DNA of 64,000 nucleotides. It comes from Azonexus sp. R2A61. GTDB taxonomy: Bacteria > Pseudomonadota > Gammaproteobacteria > Burkholderiales > Rhodocyclaceae. The notes beneath the pieces are model-generated. The model was given only the letters and a program-made list of their open reading frames with translations. It was not told the DNA's origin and did no database searches. The translations under genes were made by a program, and so were the position numbers. Of the stretch, positions 8,478-17,293 are shown in pieces. The stretch spans positions 653,485 to 717,484 of the forward strand of contig NZ_JACBFO010000003.1 in assembly GCF_021401135.1 (NCBI RefSeq), given 5' to 3'. Position 1 is the stretch's first letter. Every line of letters starts with the position of its first letter.

Positions 8478-9527
8478 CTAGCTGCGGTGCGCCGGTCTGA
8501 CCGTCGCCCAGTAACGCGTCACGTAATGAATCTCGACCGGCAGCGTGCTGCGCAGCGCGTCGAGGATGCGCTCCGGCTCGGCCAGCGGGAAGGAGCCGGA
8601 GATTCGCAACTCGGCGATCGCCGGGTCGCAGCGCAGGCGGCCGCGGCGGTGGCGGTCGAGTTCGGCGACGAAATCGGCGAGACGCATCCGGCTGGCGACC
8701 AGCATCCCGTCCTGCCAGGCGATCCGGTCGGCATCGGCGGGGCCGGTGGCGAGTACCGCCGGCTCGGCGAATTCGGCGCTTTCGCCAGCGTCGACCGTCA
8801 GCCTGCGCTGGTCGGCGGTCGGCCGAATCTCGACCGCGCCGGCGAAGACATCGAGACGTGTGCGGTCGGCGTGCAGGCGCACCGCGAAGCGAGTGCCGAT
8901 CGGCACCAGTTCGCCGTGCGGCGTCTTCACCACAAAACGACGGGCCGGTGCATACGCCTCGTCGCGGCCGGTATCGACGAGGATTTCACCGCGCAGCAAC
9001 TGCACCTCGCGGGTTTTTGCCGAAAAAGCGATATTGACCGCGGTATCGCTGTTGAGCAGCAAGCGGCTGCCGTCGGCCAGTTGCAGGCGACGACGTTCGC
9101 CGGTGGCGCTGCGCTCGTCGGCGACCCAGACCGGCCATGGCGTGTGTCGGTGCGCCGCCAGCAGGGTGCCGCCGGTGAACAAGGCACCGACCAGCAGCTT
9201 GATCGCCTGCCGCCGCTTGGGCGAGGCCGGCTGGGTCAGCGCCGCCTGTGCCAGCGCCGAACCGAGCGGCGAGGCGAGGTGGCCGAAACGGGCATTGACC
9301 GCTTCGATGTGCCGCCAGGCCCGCTCGTGCGCCGGATCGGCCTGTCGCCAGCGGTCGAAGCCCTCGTGGAGGGCGGCATCGGTGCCGGCGGCCTGCAGGT
9401 CGATCAGCCAGGCGACCGCCTGCCGGGCCACTTGCGGAGAAATCTCGGGAATCCTGCGGTCGACCGGGGGAAATGGGGAAAATCCCTGGGCCGGCGGGGT
9501 TTTCGGGGGCATCGATTGGCTGCGCAT
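8478..9527 (-). CDS. fecR: FecR-family anti-sigma/signal transducer (module C)
   Basis: FecR-type regulator of about 349 residues: an N-terminal proline-rich tail, DUF4880 (QAVAWLIDLQAAGTD), one membrane helix (about 120-140, IKLLVGALFTGGTLLAA), the periplasmic FecR domain (RSATGERRRLQLADGS through PIGTRFAV) and a C-terminal receptor-contact segment. Its ATG overlaps the sigma stop (ATGA at 9527), so translation is coupled. Expected to transmit the signal of the receptor at 6139-8385. Confidence 0.88.
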   Translation of the reverse strand: MRSQSMPPKTPPAQGFSPFPPVDRRIPEISPQVARQAVAWLIDLQAAGTDAALHEGFDRWRQADPAHERAWRHIEAVNARFGHLASPLGSALAQAALTQPASPKRRQAIKLLVGALFTGGTLLAAHRHTPWPVWVADERSATGERRRLQLADGSRLLLNSDTAVNIAFSAKTREVQLLRGEILVDTGRDEAYAPARRFVVKTPHGELVPIGTRFAVRLHADRTRLDVFAGAVEIRPTADQRRLTVDAGESAEFAEPAVLATGPADADRIAWQDGMLVASRMRLADFVAELDRHRRGRLRCDPAIAELRISGSFPLAEPERILDALRSTLPVEIHYVTRYWATVRPAHRS

Positions 9528-10024
9528 CAATCCACCGCCAGCGCGAAATAGCATTGCGCCGCCGCCTTGGTCAGGTAGCGCTTCACCGAGCTGAGCGAGA
9601 TGTTCAGTTCGGCGGCGATGTCGGCGTGGCTCATGCCATCCAGTTGGGCGTGCAGGAAACAGCGTTTGACGACGCTTGGCAGACCGTCCAGGAAGCGGTC
9701 GATCTCGACCAGGGTTTCGATCAGGCTAGCCTTTTCCTCGGCCGAGGGCTCGATCGCTTCCGGCCAGTGCGCCAGGGTTTCCAGGAACGCCCGCTCGATC
9801 CTTTCGTGGCGCCAGTGATTCGACAGCACACGCCGCGCGACGGTGGTCAGAAAGGCGCGTGGCTCTGACAGGGGCGGTATCTCGTCGTGGTTGAGCAGGC
9901 GGAGGAAGGTGTCGTGGGCGAGGTCGGCGGCCTGGTGGGTGCAGCCGAGCTTCTTGCGCAGCCAGGCGTGCAGCCAGCGGTGGTGCTCGGTGTAGAGGGT
10001 GGCGACGGGGTGGGCAGCGGACAC
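9527..10024 (-). CDS. fecI: ECF sigma factor, FecI family (module C)
   Basis: ECF sigma factor of 165 residues. Region 2 ADLAHDTFLRLL; region 4 GMSHADIAAELNISLSSVKRYL. The start is GTG at 10024 with GGAG just upstream, matching the paralogue starts; a TTG at 10039 opens the same frame but lacks support. Coupled to fecR by an ATGA overlap. Confidence 0.9.
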   Translation of the reverse strand: MSAAHPVATLYTEHHRWLHAWLRKKLGCTHQAADLAHDTFLRLLNHDEIPPLSEPRAFLTTVARRVLSNHWRHERIERAFLETLAHWPEAIEPSAEEKASLIETLVEIDRFLDGLPSVVKRCFLHAQLDGMSHADIAAELNISLSSVKRYLTKAAAQCYFALAVD

Positions 10025-10079
10025 GGGCGACTCCGGCAATGACGAGACCGTTGGCTGGCTACCCGGAGGATGGCTGGCT

Positions 10080-10101
10080 ATCGAGAATTGTTCTTATTTT
10101 C
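10080..10101 (-). promoter_or_regulatory. Fur-box-like operator, fecI module C promoter
   Basis: AGAATTGTTCT (10084-10094) in the same context as module B. The surrounding sequence is nearly identical to 4787-4903, with only scattered differences. Confidence 0.6.
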
Positions 10102-10264
10102 GGGTCGACCGCAGGCCGGCGTCAAATCCTGATTCGCCGTGCCGGCATTTACGTTCAGCCAGTTTTCCTTGCGCGGACCGCAGAAGTGCTGCTTCGCCTC
10201 GTCAGGGTCTGCGCTCGGGATCGCGAGTCGTGGGCCTCGAATCGCTTCTTCCAAGGAATTCGCG

Positions 10265-11122
10265 TCATGCCTCCAGATGGGTGACGATGTCGAGGAGATT
10301 CGCCACGCTGTCGTCAACGCCGACAATACGCGCACGCACGTGTTGCACCTTGGCCTGACCACTGGTCGAGATTTCACGGATGCGGCCGATCTGGCATGCG
10401 ATCTGCCGGGTCAGTTCGGTGTTCGCGTGGGCGACATTGCCGATTTCGGCGGTGGCTTCGGAGGTCTTCGTGGCGAGCTTGCGAACCTCGTCCGCCACGA
10501 TCGCGAAACCTCGTCCGCTTTCTCCGGCCCGCGCGGCTTCTATCGAAGCGTTGAGGGATAGCAGGTTGGTTTGGTTGGCGATGCTTTGGATGGTGACGAC
10601 GATTTCGTTGATGCACTCGATCTGGTCGTCGAGTCGGGTGCTGACGGTGGTGGCTTCGTTGGAATGGCGTGCGATTTCGTCGGAAATCGCTACCACCTCG
10701 TCGAGTTGCTCCTTGGCTTCGTGCGCGATCTGCGATGTTTGACGCGAAGCGACGGTGGCAACCGTCGTCGCATCGAGTTTGGCGTTGACCCGGTTGGTGA
10801 TGTCGGCGGCGAACTTGATGACCTTGTACACTCGGCCATGGGTGTCGACAATCGGGTTGTAGGTGGCTTCAACCCACACCCGCTCGCCGGCGCTGTTGAT
10901 CCGCTCGAAACGATCGGCCACGAAGTGTCCGTCCGCCAGGCGCCGCCAGAAGTCCGGGTGCTCGCGGTAGAAGGTCTCGGTACAGAACATCGAGTGATGC
11001 TTGCCCTGAATCTGGGGCAACGAATATCCCATCGTGCGCAGGAAATTCTCGTTGGCGGTGAGGATCGTGCCATCGGGGGCGAATTCGATGACCGCGAGGG
11101 CGTTGTTCAGTGCGCTGAACAT
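10265..11122 (-). CDS. PAS-MCP chemotaxis/biofilm-dispersal receptor, C-terminal part
   Basis: 285 residues: one PAS domain (about 1-110, [18 protein letters not shown] and VKFAADIT) and a methyl-accepting signalling domain whose hairpin tip is conserved ([17 protein letters not shown]). There is no membrane segment, so it is cytoplasmic. The architecture matches the C-terminal two thirds of BdlA-like proteins (PAS-PAS-MCP), which sense redox or small molecules and affect chemotaxis or biofilm dispersal. The missing first PAS is encoded just upstream in another frame (11107-11571). The ATG at 11122 has only a weak ribosome site, so this is probably one gene with a frameshift. The MCP domain is short, ending soon after the hairpin. 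Confidence 0.8.
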   Translation of the reverse strand: MFSALNNALAVIEFAPDGTILTANENFLRTMGYSLPQIQGKHHSMFCTETFYREHPDFWRRLADGHFVADRFERINSAGERVWVEATYNPIVDTHGRVYKVIKFAADITNRVNAKLDATTVATVASRQTSQIAHEAKEQLDEVVAISDEIARHSNEATTVSTRLDDQIECINEIVVTIQSIANQTNLLSLNASIEAARAGESGRGFAIVADEVRKLATKTSEATAEIGNVAHANTELTRQIACQIGRIREISTSGQAKVQHVRARIVGVDDSVANLLDIVTHLEA

Positions 11123-11571
11123 GGCCGTCTTTTCGAGCAGGGAACGGTGTTTTCCGTGACGTCGGCAGCGATCTTGATGATCTTGACGATCTTGCCGGCG
11201 GCATTCCTGACCGGAAAATAGGAGGCTTCAAGCCAGACGGTCTGACCGGACTTGGTGAGCCGCTCGAATGTGTTTCGATGGGGATCGCCCTGCGCGAGAT
11301 CGTGCCAAAAGGCCGCGTATTCTTCCGTTGTCGTGTAGGCCGGTGGGCAAAACATGCGGTGATGATGGCCGCGGACTTCGTCGAGGGTATAACCCGTGGC
11401 AGCGAGAAAGCTGTCGTTGGCGTCGAGGATGATGCCTTCCGGCGTGAATTCGATATAGGCGAGATTTTGTCGTATGGCGTTCAACTCGTCGCGATAGCGT
11501 GCGATCTCCCGTTCCAGATCGTCGCGTAGTGTCGCCAGGGCGCGTTGGCATTGCGTTTTTCGAATGAACAT
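11107..11571 (-). CDS. PAS domain protein, N-terminal part of a split BdlA-like gene
   Basis: 154 residues: a short coiled segment, then one PAS domain (about 38-140, [23 protein letters not shown] and [11 protein letters not shown]). After ENT the frame turns into a Cys/Arg-rich tail and stops. In the alternative frame the same bases read [13 protein letters not shown], joining smoothly to the downstream PAS-MCP gene. A missing base near 11131-11140 would explain this. Either a true inactivating frameshift or a base-call error. It stands between two iron modules and is not obviously part of either. Confidence 0.75.
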   Translation of the reverse strand: MFIRKTQCQRALATLRDDLEREIARYRDELNAIRQNLAYIEFTPEGIILDANDSFLAATGYTLDEVRGHHHRMFCPPAYTTTEEYAAFWHDLAQGDPHRNTFERLTKSGQTVWLEASYFPVRNAAGKIVKIIKIAADVTENTVPCSKRRPCSAH

Positions 11572-11734
11572 GACGTCTCCTCGGAATGCAACATGCCATA
11601 CGATAATTCATTTTGAGTACGTTGAGCTTGTTTGCCATGTTGCCAGGCAGGCAGCTACCTCGAACTTCCGGGCGCAGGACCGAAAATGAGCCCCGGCGAC
11701 GCCCGCCGTCAATGTCCGGGGAAAACCGGCCGAC

Positions 11735-11766
11735 CTTGCGGTCGACCGCAGGATTGCCGCAAAAAT
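11735..11766 (-). terminator. Hairpin downstream of the module D PepSY operon
   Basis: TTGCGGTCGACCGC followed by CCGCAAAAA. This is a degenerate member of the same TTGCGGTC/GACCGCAA hairpin family seen at 738 and 17241, just after the small membrane gene stop at 11773. Confidence 0.5.
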
Positions 11767-11772
11767 GCCCGA

Positions 11773-11928
11773 TCAGCGCCGGTACCAGCCGAACCACAGC
11801 GCAACACCGACCGGCAGCGCGAGCATCAGCGTGGCGACTTCGTCCCAGGCGTTGTCGAACAACAGCCCGACCAGCAGGGCGGCGGCGCTGAGCAGGCCGA
11901 GCACGATGGGCCAGAACCAGATTTTCAT
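11773..11928 (-). CDS. Small two-helix membrane protein downstream of PepSY
   Basis: 51 residues with two hydrophobic helices (about 5-23 WPIVLGLLSAAALLVGLLF and 30-47 ATLMLALPVGVALWFGW) around an acidic DNAWDE turn. No family is recognised. Its ATG overlaps the stop of the PepSY gene (ATGA at 11925-11928), so it is translationally coupled and probably works with it in the inner membrane. A longer in-frame start at 11991 would lie inside the PepSY gene and is rejected. Confidence 0.7.
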   Translation of the reverse strand: MKIWFWPIVLGLLSAAALLVGLLFDNAWDEVATLMLALPVGVALWFGWYRR

Positions 11929-13046
11929 GCTTGCGCCTCCGTGGCTTCGTCGAGCAGTTCCTCGCGGCGCTTGCCGCGTTTCTTCAACCACAGGTAGAGG
12001 CCGCTGCTGAGCACGACGATGGTCAGCAGGTCGAGCAGCGCCCAGACGATCTTCAGCGGTAGGCCGCTGTAGTCGCCGAAGTGCAGCGGCTGAGAAATCA
12101 GCAGGGCCTGCATGTACCAGGGCATGTCGCGGCTGTCGGTCAGTTCGCCGGTCTGCGCATCGATCAGCGCCGGGCGCAAAAGACGGGAAGTGACCGGCGT
12201 GTTGCCGCGCATGAACACGGTGTAGTGGTGCGGGCTGGACATCAGGCTGCCGGGGAAGGCGACGAAGCGGACTTCCATGTCGGGTACGCTATGCCGGGCG
12301 GTGTCGAGGGCGGTCTGCACCGAACCGGTGGTTTCGAGCGGCGGCGCGTTGCGGTAGGGCGCGATCATCTGTGCCATCTGGTCGCCCTGCCAGATGCCGA
12401 GCAGCGGCATGACCAGCGTGTTGAGGCTGCCGGTCAGCCCGACGACCAGTGCCCAGACGACGGTGACGATGCCGATCAGGTTGTGCAGGTCCAGCCATTG
12501 CAGGCGCGTCCGGCGCCGCCGCACGGTGCCGAAGTCCAGCTTGCGCATGAAGGGATGGTAGAGGACGACGCCGGAGACGATGGCCAGCGCGAACAGCAGC
12601 CCCATGAAGCCCATGAACAGCAGGCCGGGCAGGCCGACGAAGAGGTCGGTGTGCAGTTTGAGCATCAGGTACATGAAGCCGCGCTCGTTCGGCTCGTCGA
12701 GCACGGCGCCGGTACGGCTGTCGACGGCAACGAACCAGTAGTCGTCGGGCGGCGCGCTCATCGAGCCGGCCATGTTGGCGAGCGTGACGTGCGGGTGCTC
12801 ATGGGCGTCCCAGATCAGGTAGCGGACGACCTTGTCCGGGCGATGCGCCTGCGCCGCGGCGACGATGCGGTCCATCGACAACTCCGGCGTATCCGCCGGC
12901 ATGGCCGGCGCCTCGACCTCACCGGACAGATGCTCGATCTCTTCGTGGAAAATCAGCGGCAGCCCGGTCAGGCACAGCAGCAAAAGGAACAAGGTGCAGA
13001 TCAGGCTGCTCCACTTGTGGATCAGCGACCAGAGTCGGAAATTCAT
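11925..13046 (-). CDS. PepSY-associated TM protein, siderophore-linked (module D)
   Basis: Inner-membrane protein of 373 residues in the PepSY_TM family. The N-terminal helix has the family motif (LIHKWSSLICTLFLLLLCLTGLP) followed by IFHEEIEHL. More helices lie near 137-160 and 185-215 and at the C terminus before a basic tail (YLWLKKRGKRREE). It lies 73 bases downstream of the receptor stop at 13119 and is coupled to a small membrane protein. A role in iron release from the imported siderophore is inferred from context. Confidence 0.85.
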   Translation of the reverse strand: MNFRLWSLIHKWSSLICTLFLLLLCLTGLPLIFHEEIEHLSGEVEAPAMPADTPELSMDRIVAAAQAHRPDKVVRYLIWDAHEHPHVTLANMAGSMSAPPDDYWFVAVDSRTGAVLDEPNERGFMYLMLKLHTDLFVGLPGLLFMGFMGLLFALAIVSGVVLYHPFMRKLDFGTVRRRRTRLQWLDLHNLIGIVTVVWALVVGLTGSLNTLVMPLLGIWQGDQMAQMIAPYRNAPPLETTGSVQTALDTARHSVPDMEVRFVAFPGSLMSSPHHYTVFMRGNTPVTSRLLRPALIDAQTGELTDSRDMPWYMQALLISQPLHFGDYSGLPLKIVWALLDLLTIVVLSSGLYLWLKKRGKRREELLDEATEAQA

Positions 13047-13118
13047 GAATGCTCCGGAAAAGATAAAGGCGGAGGAGCGATCTCCGCCGCCGTGGCTGCG
13101 GTCAACCCGCGGTTTTCG

Positions 13119-15542
13119 TTAAAAATCCACACTGCCCGAGATCAACAGCGTGCGCGGTGCGCCGAGATAGAGATACCCCTCGTTCGACGAGGCCCAGTAG
13201 TTCCGGTCGAACAGGTTCTCGATGTTGGCGCGCAAGGTCACCGGCTTGTCGCCGAGCTTGGTCCGGTAGCGGGCGCCGACGTCGAGCCGCGTCCATGACG
13301 GCAGTCGCAGCAGGTTGGCCTGATCCGCATACTGCTTGCCGGTATGGATCACGCGGGCGTTCAGGCCGAGGCCGGGAAGCAGGCTGTTGTCCCAGTCGAT
13401 GCCGAGGTTGGTCTGCAGGCGGGCCACGGCCACGGCGTCCTTGCCATCGTAGGTCCCGTCGGCCGTTTTGGTCTGCTTGCCCTGCATCAGCGTCAGACCG
13501 CCGAGCAGGCGGACGTCGCGGGCCAGTTCGCCGAACACGGCGAATTCGGCGCCGCGATTGCGTTGCTCGCCGTTGACACCGTAGGTGCCGCCGGAGACGA
13601 AGGCGCTCGGGCGTTCGATCTGGAACAGGCTGAAGGTGGTGGCGAGGCGGCCCCAGTCGATCTTGGCGCCGATCTCGATCTGCTTGGTCTTGATCGGCGG
13701 AAAGATTTCGCCCGGGTTGCTCACGCCCGCCACCGGCGCGACCGGCCCCTTGGACAGCCCCTCGATGTAGTTGCCGTAGAACGACAGGTTCTTGCGCGGC
13801 TGGACAACGAGGCCGACGACCGGCGTGATCCGAGATTCGTCGTACTTGCCGCCGGACGGATCGCCGGTCGCGAAGTTGTAGGCCTGGGTCTCGACGTTCT
13901 GGTGGCGAGCGCCGAGGGTCAGCTTGACCTTGTCGTCGAGGAAACTCAGGGTGTCGGCCAGCGCGTAGCTGGTCAGCGTCGTGTCGTTGTAGTTATTGAG
14001 CTTGATCGTGGCGCTGCCGACGTCCGGCGTCGAACTGTAGGTCGGATTGTAGAGGTTCGAGCTGCGGGCCGCCCAGAAGGTGTCGAAGTCGATCTTGGCA
14101 TCCTGGACGACGCGCGACGCATTGACCGCGACCTTGTGTCCGACCGGCCCTGTCGCGAAGCGCCAGTCGGCACCGGCCTCGTAGGCATTGTTGATGACTT
14201 GGTAGATCTGCCAGGCCGGCGAGGAGGAAAAGTCGCCGGCCGTGTTGAGCAGCGAGGGATTGCCGGTCAGCGCATTGAGTTCGTGCCGGCGGGTGCCGAG
14301 GCCGGCGTAGATCGTGATGGCGTCGGTCAGATCATATTCGGCGCGGGCGACGATCATCTTGTCCTGGGTTTTCGAATAACCGAAACCGGGATAGGCCAGA
14401 CTGGCTTCCGGTGCCTTGGGCAGGGCGGTCAGGGTTCCGGCGGCGATGAACTGGCGCACCGCGCCGTCGATGCGCTGGTTCTGGTACAGCAGGTCGAGCG
14501 AAGCGCGCAGGCGTTCGCCGCGGTAATCGAGGCCCAGCGAATAGACCTGATCGGTCTGTTCCTGGTTGTCGGTCGTCGTGTCGCCGCTGCGGTAGGCGCC
14601 GTTGAAACGCACGCCGAATTCCTTGTTTTCGCCAAAACGCCGGCCGATGTCGGCATGCACGCCGAAGATCGAATCGGACAGGTAACTGGCGCTCAGCCGG
14701 GTCAGGGCTTCCTCGCCCGCCCGCTTGGGCACGATGTTGATCGCGCCGCCGACGTTGCCGCTGGGCGGCATGCCGTTGAGCAAGGAGGATGGGCCCTTCA
14801 GCACTTCGACGCGCTCGGCCATTTCGACCGGCACGCGGTAGTAGGGCATCAACCCGTACATGCCGTTGAGCGCGACATCGCCACTGGCGACCGTGAAGCC
14901 GCGGATCGAGAAATCCTCGTTGATGTTGCTGCGCGCACTGGCCAGCCGTACCGACGGTTCGTTGACCAGCAGGTCGGACAGGCTGCGCGCCTGCTGGTCC
15001 TCGATGACCTCGGCGGTGTAGCTGGTCTGGTTGAACGGCGTTTCCATGAAATGGGTATTGCCGAGCAGGCCGAGACGACCACCCTTGGCCACCTGGCCGC
15101 CGGCGTAGGCGCGCGGCAGTTCGCTGCCGCTGTCTTCGCGCGCGGTCACGGTGACCGGTGCCAGCGAGCTTTCCCCGGGCAATTGTGCCGGCAGTTTGCG
15201 CAGGCTGTAGCGTTTGCCGCCGGTGGGCAGGGCTTCATAGCCGGTACCGGCCAGCAGTCGCGCAAAACCGCCGTCGACCGAATACGGTCCGCGCAAGCCG
15301 GCGCTGTGCAGACCGTTCAATTGTCCGCCGTCGAAGGCCAGCGTCACGCCGGCGGCGCCGGCAAAGCGGCTCAAGGTTTCGGCCAGCGGGCCGGCCGGAA
15401 TGTCGTAACTGCGATTGGCCGCGACGCCGGCTTCCGGCATCGCGTTACCGGCGGCTTGCGCCGGTAGCGCGACGCTCGCGCACAGCAACATGGCCTGCAT
15501 GGCGGCAACGACGGGGCGAAGAATAAACGGGGAAGGATTCAT
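13119..15542 (-). CDS. TonB-dependent siderophore receptor, transducer type (module D)
   Basis: Outer-membrane receptor of about 807 residues: signal peptide (core around AMLLCASVALPAQAA), STN signalling domain (about 45-115, SYDIPAGPLAETLSRFAGAA), plug with IRGFTVASGDVALNG and VEVLKGPSSLLNGM, and a barrel ending YLGAPRTLLISGSVDF. That tail is typical of siderophore receptors of the FcuA/FauA kind, so a hydroxamate or related siderophore is plausible. The ATG at 15542 is chosen because the signal peptide begins there; the frame extends to 15611 without a typical start context. Heads an operon with PepSY and a small membrane protein. Confidence 0.9.
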   Translation of the reverse strand: MNPSPFILRPVVAAMQAMLLCASVALPAQAAGNAMPEAGVAANRSYDIPAGPLAETLSRFAGAAGVTLAFDGGQLNGLHSAGLRGPYSVDGGFARLLAGTGYEALPTGGKRYSLRKLPAQLPGESSLAPVTVTAREDSGSELPRAYAGGQVAKGGRLGLLGNTHFMETPFNQTSYTAEVIEDQQARSLSDLLVNEPSVRLASARSNINEDFSIRGFTVASGDVALNGMYGLMPYYRVPVEMAERVEVLKGPSSLLNGMPPSGNVGGAINIVPKRAGEEALTRLSASYLSDSIFGVHADIGRRFGENKEFGVRFNGAYRSGDTTTDNQEQTDQVYSLGLDYRGERLRASLDLLYQNQRIDGAVRQFIAAGTLTALPKAPEASLAYPGFGYSKTQDKMIVARAEYDLTDAITIYAGLGTRRHELNALTGNPSLLNTAGDFSSSPAWQIYQVINNAYEAGADWRFATGPVGHKVAVNASRVVQDAKIDFDTFWAARSSNLYNPTYSSTPDVGSATIKLNNYNDTTLTSYALADTLSFLDDKVKLTLGARHQNVETQAYNFATGDPSGGKYDESRITPVVGLVVQPRKNLSFYGNYIEGLSKGPVAPVAGVSNPGEIFPPIKTKQIEIGAKIDWGRLATTFSLFQIERPSAFVSGGTYGVNGEQRNRGAEFAVFGELARDVRLLGGLTLMQGKQTKTADGTYDGKDAVAVARLQTNLGIDWDNSLLPGLGLNARVIHTGKQYADQANLLRLPSWTRLDVGARYRTKLGDKPVTLRANIENLFDRNYWASSNEGYLYLGAPRTLLISGSVDF

Positions 15543-15612
15543 GGCATCTCGTTCAGTGATGAATGGAAGGGGTATCACTGGGAGGACGGACGAGCCGGGG
15601 CAAAAATGCAAA

Positions 15613-15638
15613 CCCGGCCCTGTTTTTTTCGGGCCGGG
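15613..15638 (-). terminator. Hairpin after fecR module D
   Basis: CCCGGCCC (15613-15620) pairs with GGGCCGGG (15631-15638) across a T-rich loop. A second smaller CCCC/GGGG hairpin lies at about 15646-15657. Both lie between the FecR stop and the receptor start, and may attenuate rather than fully separate the two. Confidence 0.5.
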
Positions 15639-15663
15639 TGCAACGCCCCTGAAAACGGGGAAG

Positions 15664-16626
15664 TCAGCTGAGGCGCGGGACGACGCGGGCCCAGTAGCGG
15701 GTCCGGTATTCGATCTGAACCGGAAAATTCTCGGCCAGCGCGGTCAGGGCTTCGTCGGTGTTGTCGAGCGGAAAGGCGCCCGAGATGCGCAGGTCGGCAA
15801 TCTCGCCTGCACAGGCCAGGTGGCCGCTGCGATAACGCGACAATTCGGCGAGCACTTCATCCAATGGCCGGTCGACGACGATCAGGCTGCCGTTTGTCCA
15901 GTCGGCGCTTCCCGGCGCGTTGACAAACGGCCGTGCCAGTCGATCGTTCTGGAAGGCCAGGCTTTGTCCGGCTTCGATGCGTTGTCGAATTTCCGACTGC
16001 GTAGCCGGCGAGACTTCGACGGCTTTTTCGAGCACGCTCACCGTGGTTTGATCGCGTTCGACGCGGACATTGAAGCGCGTACCCAGCGCAAGAATCCGTC
16101 CATGGGCGGTGTCGACCCTGAAAGGGCGGGGCGGGGAAATCGGGTCGGGGTGCGTGGTGACCAGGATTTCCCCGGCGTGCAAGCGGAGCAGTCGCTGGTC
16201 GGCATCGAAACGGACGTCGACGGCCGTCCGCGTGTTGAGTTGTAGCAGGGAGCCGTCGGCCAGTTGCAGATCGCGCCGTTCGCCGGTCGCGGTACGCAGA
16301 TCGCTCGACCATTCGCGCCAGGGCGACTGGCGATAGGCCAGCATGCCGCCGGCCCCCAGAACGGCGAACAGCGCCAGCTTGCGCAAGGCGTTGCGGCGTG
16401 CGCCCGAGGCGCCCAGCGTCGGAACGCTCAAGCGCCCCGGTACCCGGTCGAAGCGTCCGCAGACCGTTTCCACCTTGTGCCAGGCTTGGCGGTTGGCATC
16501 GCTCGCCTGCAGCCAGGTTTGCCATTCGTGTTCCAGCGATGGCGTTACCGTTGCGCCGCGCAAGCGTGCATACCAGTCGGCGGCTTCGTGGATCGAGCGG
16601 GTTTGCGGATCGAGCGGCGAGTTCAT
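15664..16626 (-). CDS. fecR: FecR-family anti-sigma/signal transducer (module D)
   Basis: FecR-type regulator of about 320 residues: DUF4880 (EAADWYARLRGATVTP), one membrane helix (about 85-103), periplasmic FecR domain (RTATGERRDLQLADGS through ALGTRFNV) and a C-terminal receptor-contact segment (PLDEVLAELSRYRSGHL). The ATG at 16626 overlaps the sigma stop (ATGA). The same frame stays open up to 17034, but that region is the sigma gene read in another frame. Confidence 0.88.
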   Translation of the reverse strand: MNSPLDPQTRSIHEAADWYARLRGATVTPSLEHEWQTWLQASDANRQAWHKVETVCGRFDRVPGRLSVPTLGASGARRNALRKLALFAVLGAGGMLAYRQSPWREWSSDLRTATGERRDLQLADGSLLQLNTRTAVDVRFDADQRLLRLHAGEILVTTHPDPISPPRPFRVDTAHGRILALGTRFNVRVERDQTTVSVLEKAVEVSPATQSEIRQRIEAGQSLAFQNDRLARPFVNAPGSADWTNGSLIVVDRPLDEVLAELSRYRSGHLACAGEIADLRISGAFPLDNTDEALTALAENFPVQIEYRTRYWARVVPRLS

Positions 16627-17114
16627 GGCAAGGCCAGGCAGCAATGCGCCATCGCCCTGGCCACATGGTTGTTGACCGAGCGGAGCGAGATATTCAGCCG
16701 GGCGGCGATTTCGGCATAGCCGAGGTTGTCGCACTGGGCCAGCAGAAAGGCTTGCTTGACCTTGGGACCGAGCCCGTCGAGCAGCCGGTCCAGTTCGAGC
16801 AGTGCTGCCTTGAACAGCGCCGATTCCTCGGCCGACGGCCATTCGTTTTCCGGCAACGCGGCCAGCGCCTCGAGATAACTGCGTTCGAGTTGCTGGCGAC
16901 GGAAAAAATCGACGGTCAAACGGTTGGCGATCGTCGCCAGGTAGGCGCGGGGTTCGCGAATTTGCGCTTCGGCCCGGCCGAGCATGACCTTGATGAACGT
17001 GTCCTGCATCAGGTCGGCCGCCTGTTCGGGGCATCCGACCTTGCGGCGCAGCCAGCTTTTCAGCCAGGCGTGGTGGTCGGCATAGAGTTCGGCAACGGGC
17101 GGGGCGGCAGACAT
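16623..17114 (-). CDS. fecI: ECF sigma factor, FecI family (module D)
   Basis: ECF sigma factor of 163 residues. Region 2 ADLMQDTFIKVM; region 4 NLGYAEIAARLNISLRSVNNHV. It is the only one of the five with an ATG start, GGAG six bases upstream, and this fixes the homologous GTG starts of its paralogues. Coupled to fecR by an ATGA overlap. Confidence 0.9.
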   Translation of the reverse strand: MSAAPPVAELYADHHAWLKSWLRRKVGCPEQAADLMQDTFIKVMLGRAEAQIREPRAYLATIANRLTVDFFRRQQLERSYLEALAALPENEWPSAEESALFKAALLELDRLLDGLGPKVKQAFLLAQCDNLGYAEIAARLNISLRSVNNHVARAMAHCCLALP

Positions 17115-17170
17115 GGGGGACTCCGGCTACGGCATGGTGCGTTGGCTGGCTACCCGGAGGATGGCTGGCT

Positions 17171-17195
17171 ATCGAGAATGGTTCCTATTTTCTCG
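17171..17195 (-). promoter_or_regulatory. Fur-box-like operator, fecI module D promoter
   Basis: GAGAATGGTTCCTATTTTCTC, a degenerate copy of the palindrome upstream of modules A-C, again next to GGCTGGCTATC. Weaker symmetry than the others. Confidence 0.5.
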
Positions 17196-17240
17196 GTGCG
17201 ATGCGTTGGCGTCAATCGTCTTGCGCGTCGGCGCGGAAAA

Positions 17241-17267
17241 TTGCGGTCAACGACCGGTTGACCGCAA
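17241..17267 (-). terminator. Terminator after the module E receptor
   Basis: TTGCGGTCAA (17241-17250) pairs with TTGACCGCAA (17258-17267) over a 7-base loop, with T/A runs on both sides. It lies 27 bases past the receptor stop at 17294. Confidence 0.7.
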
Positions 17268-17293
17268 AAATGCCGCCGGGCGTCCCTCTGTTG

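Noticed and set aside
15664..17034. Extended FecR start at 17034
   Set aside because: The extra 136 codons are the sigma gene read in another frame. The ATG at 16626 with ATGA coupling fits the family length.
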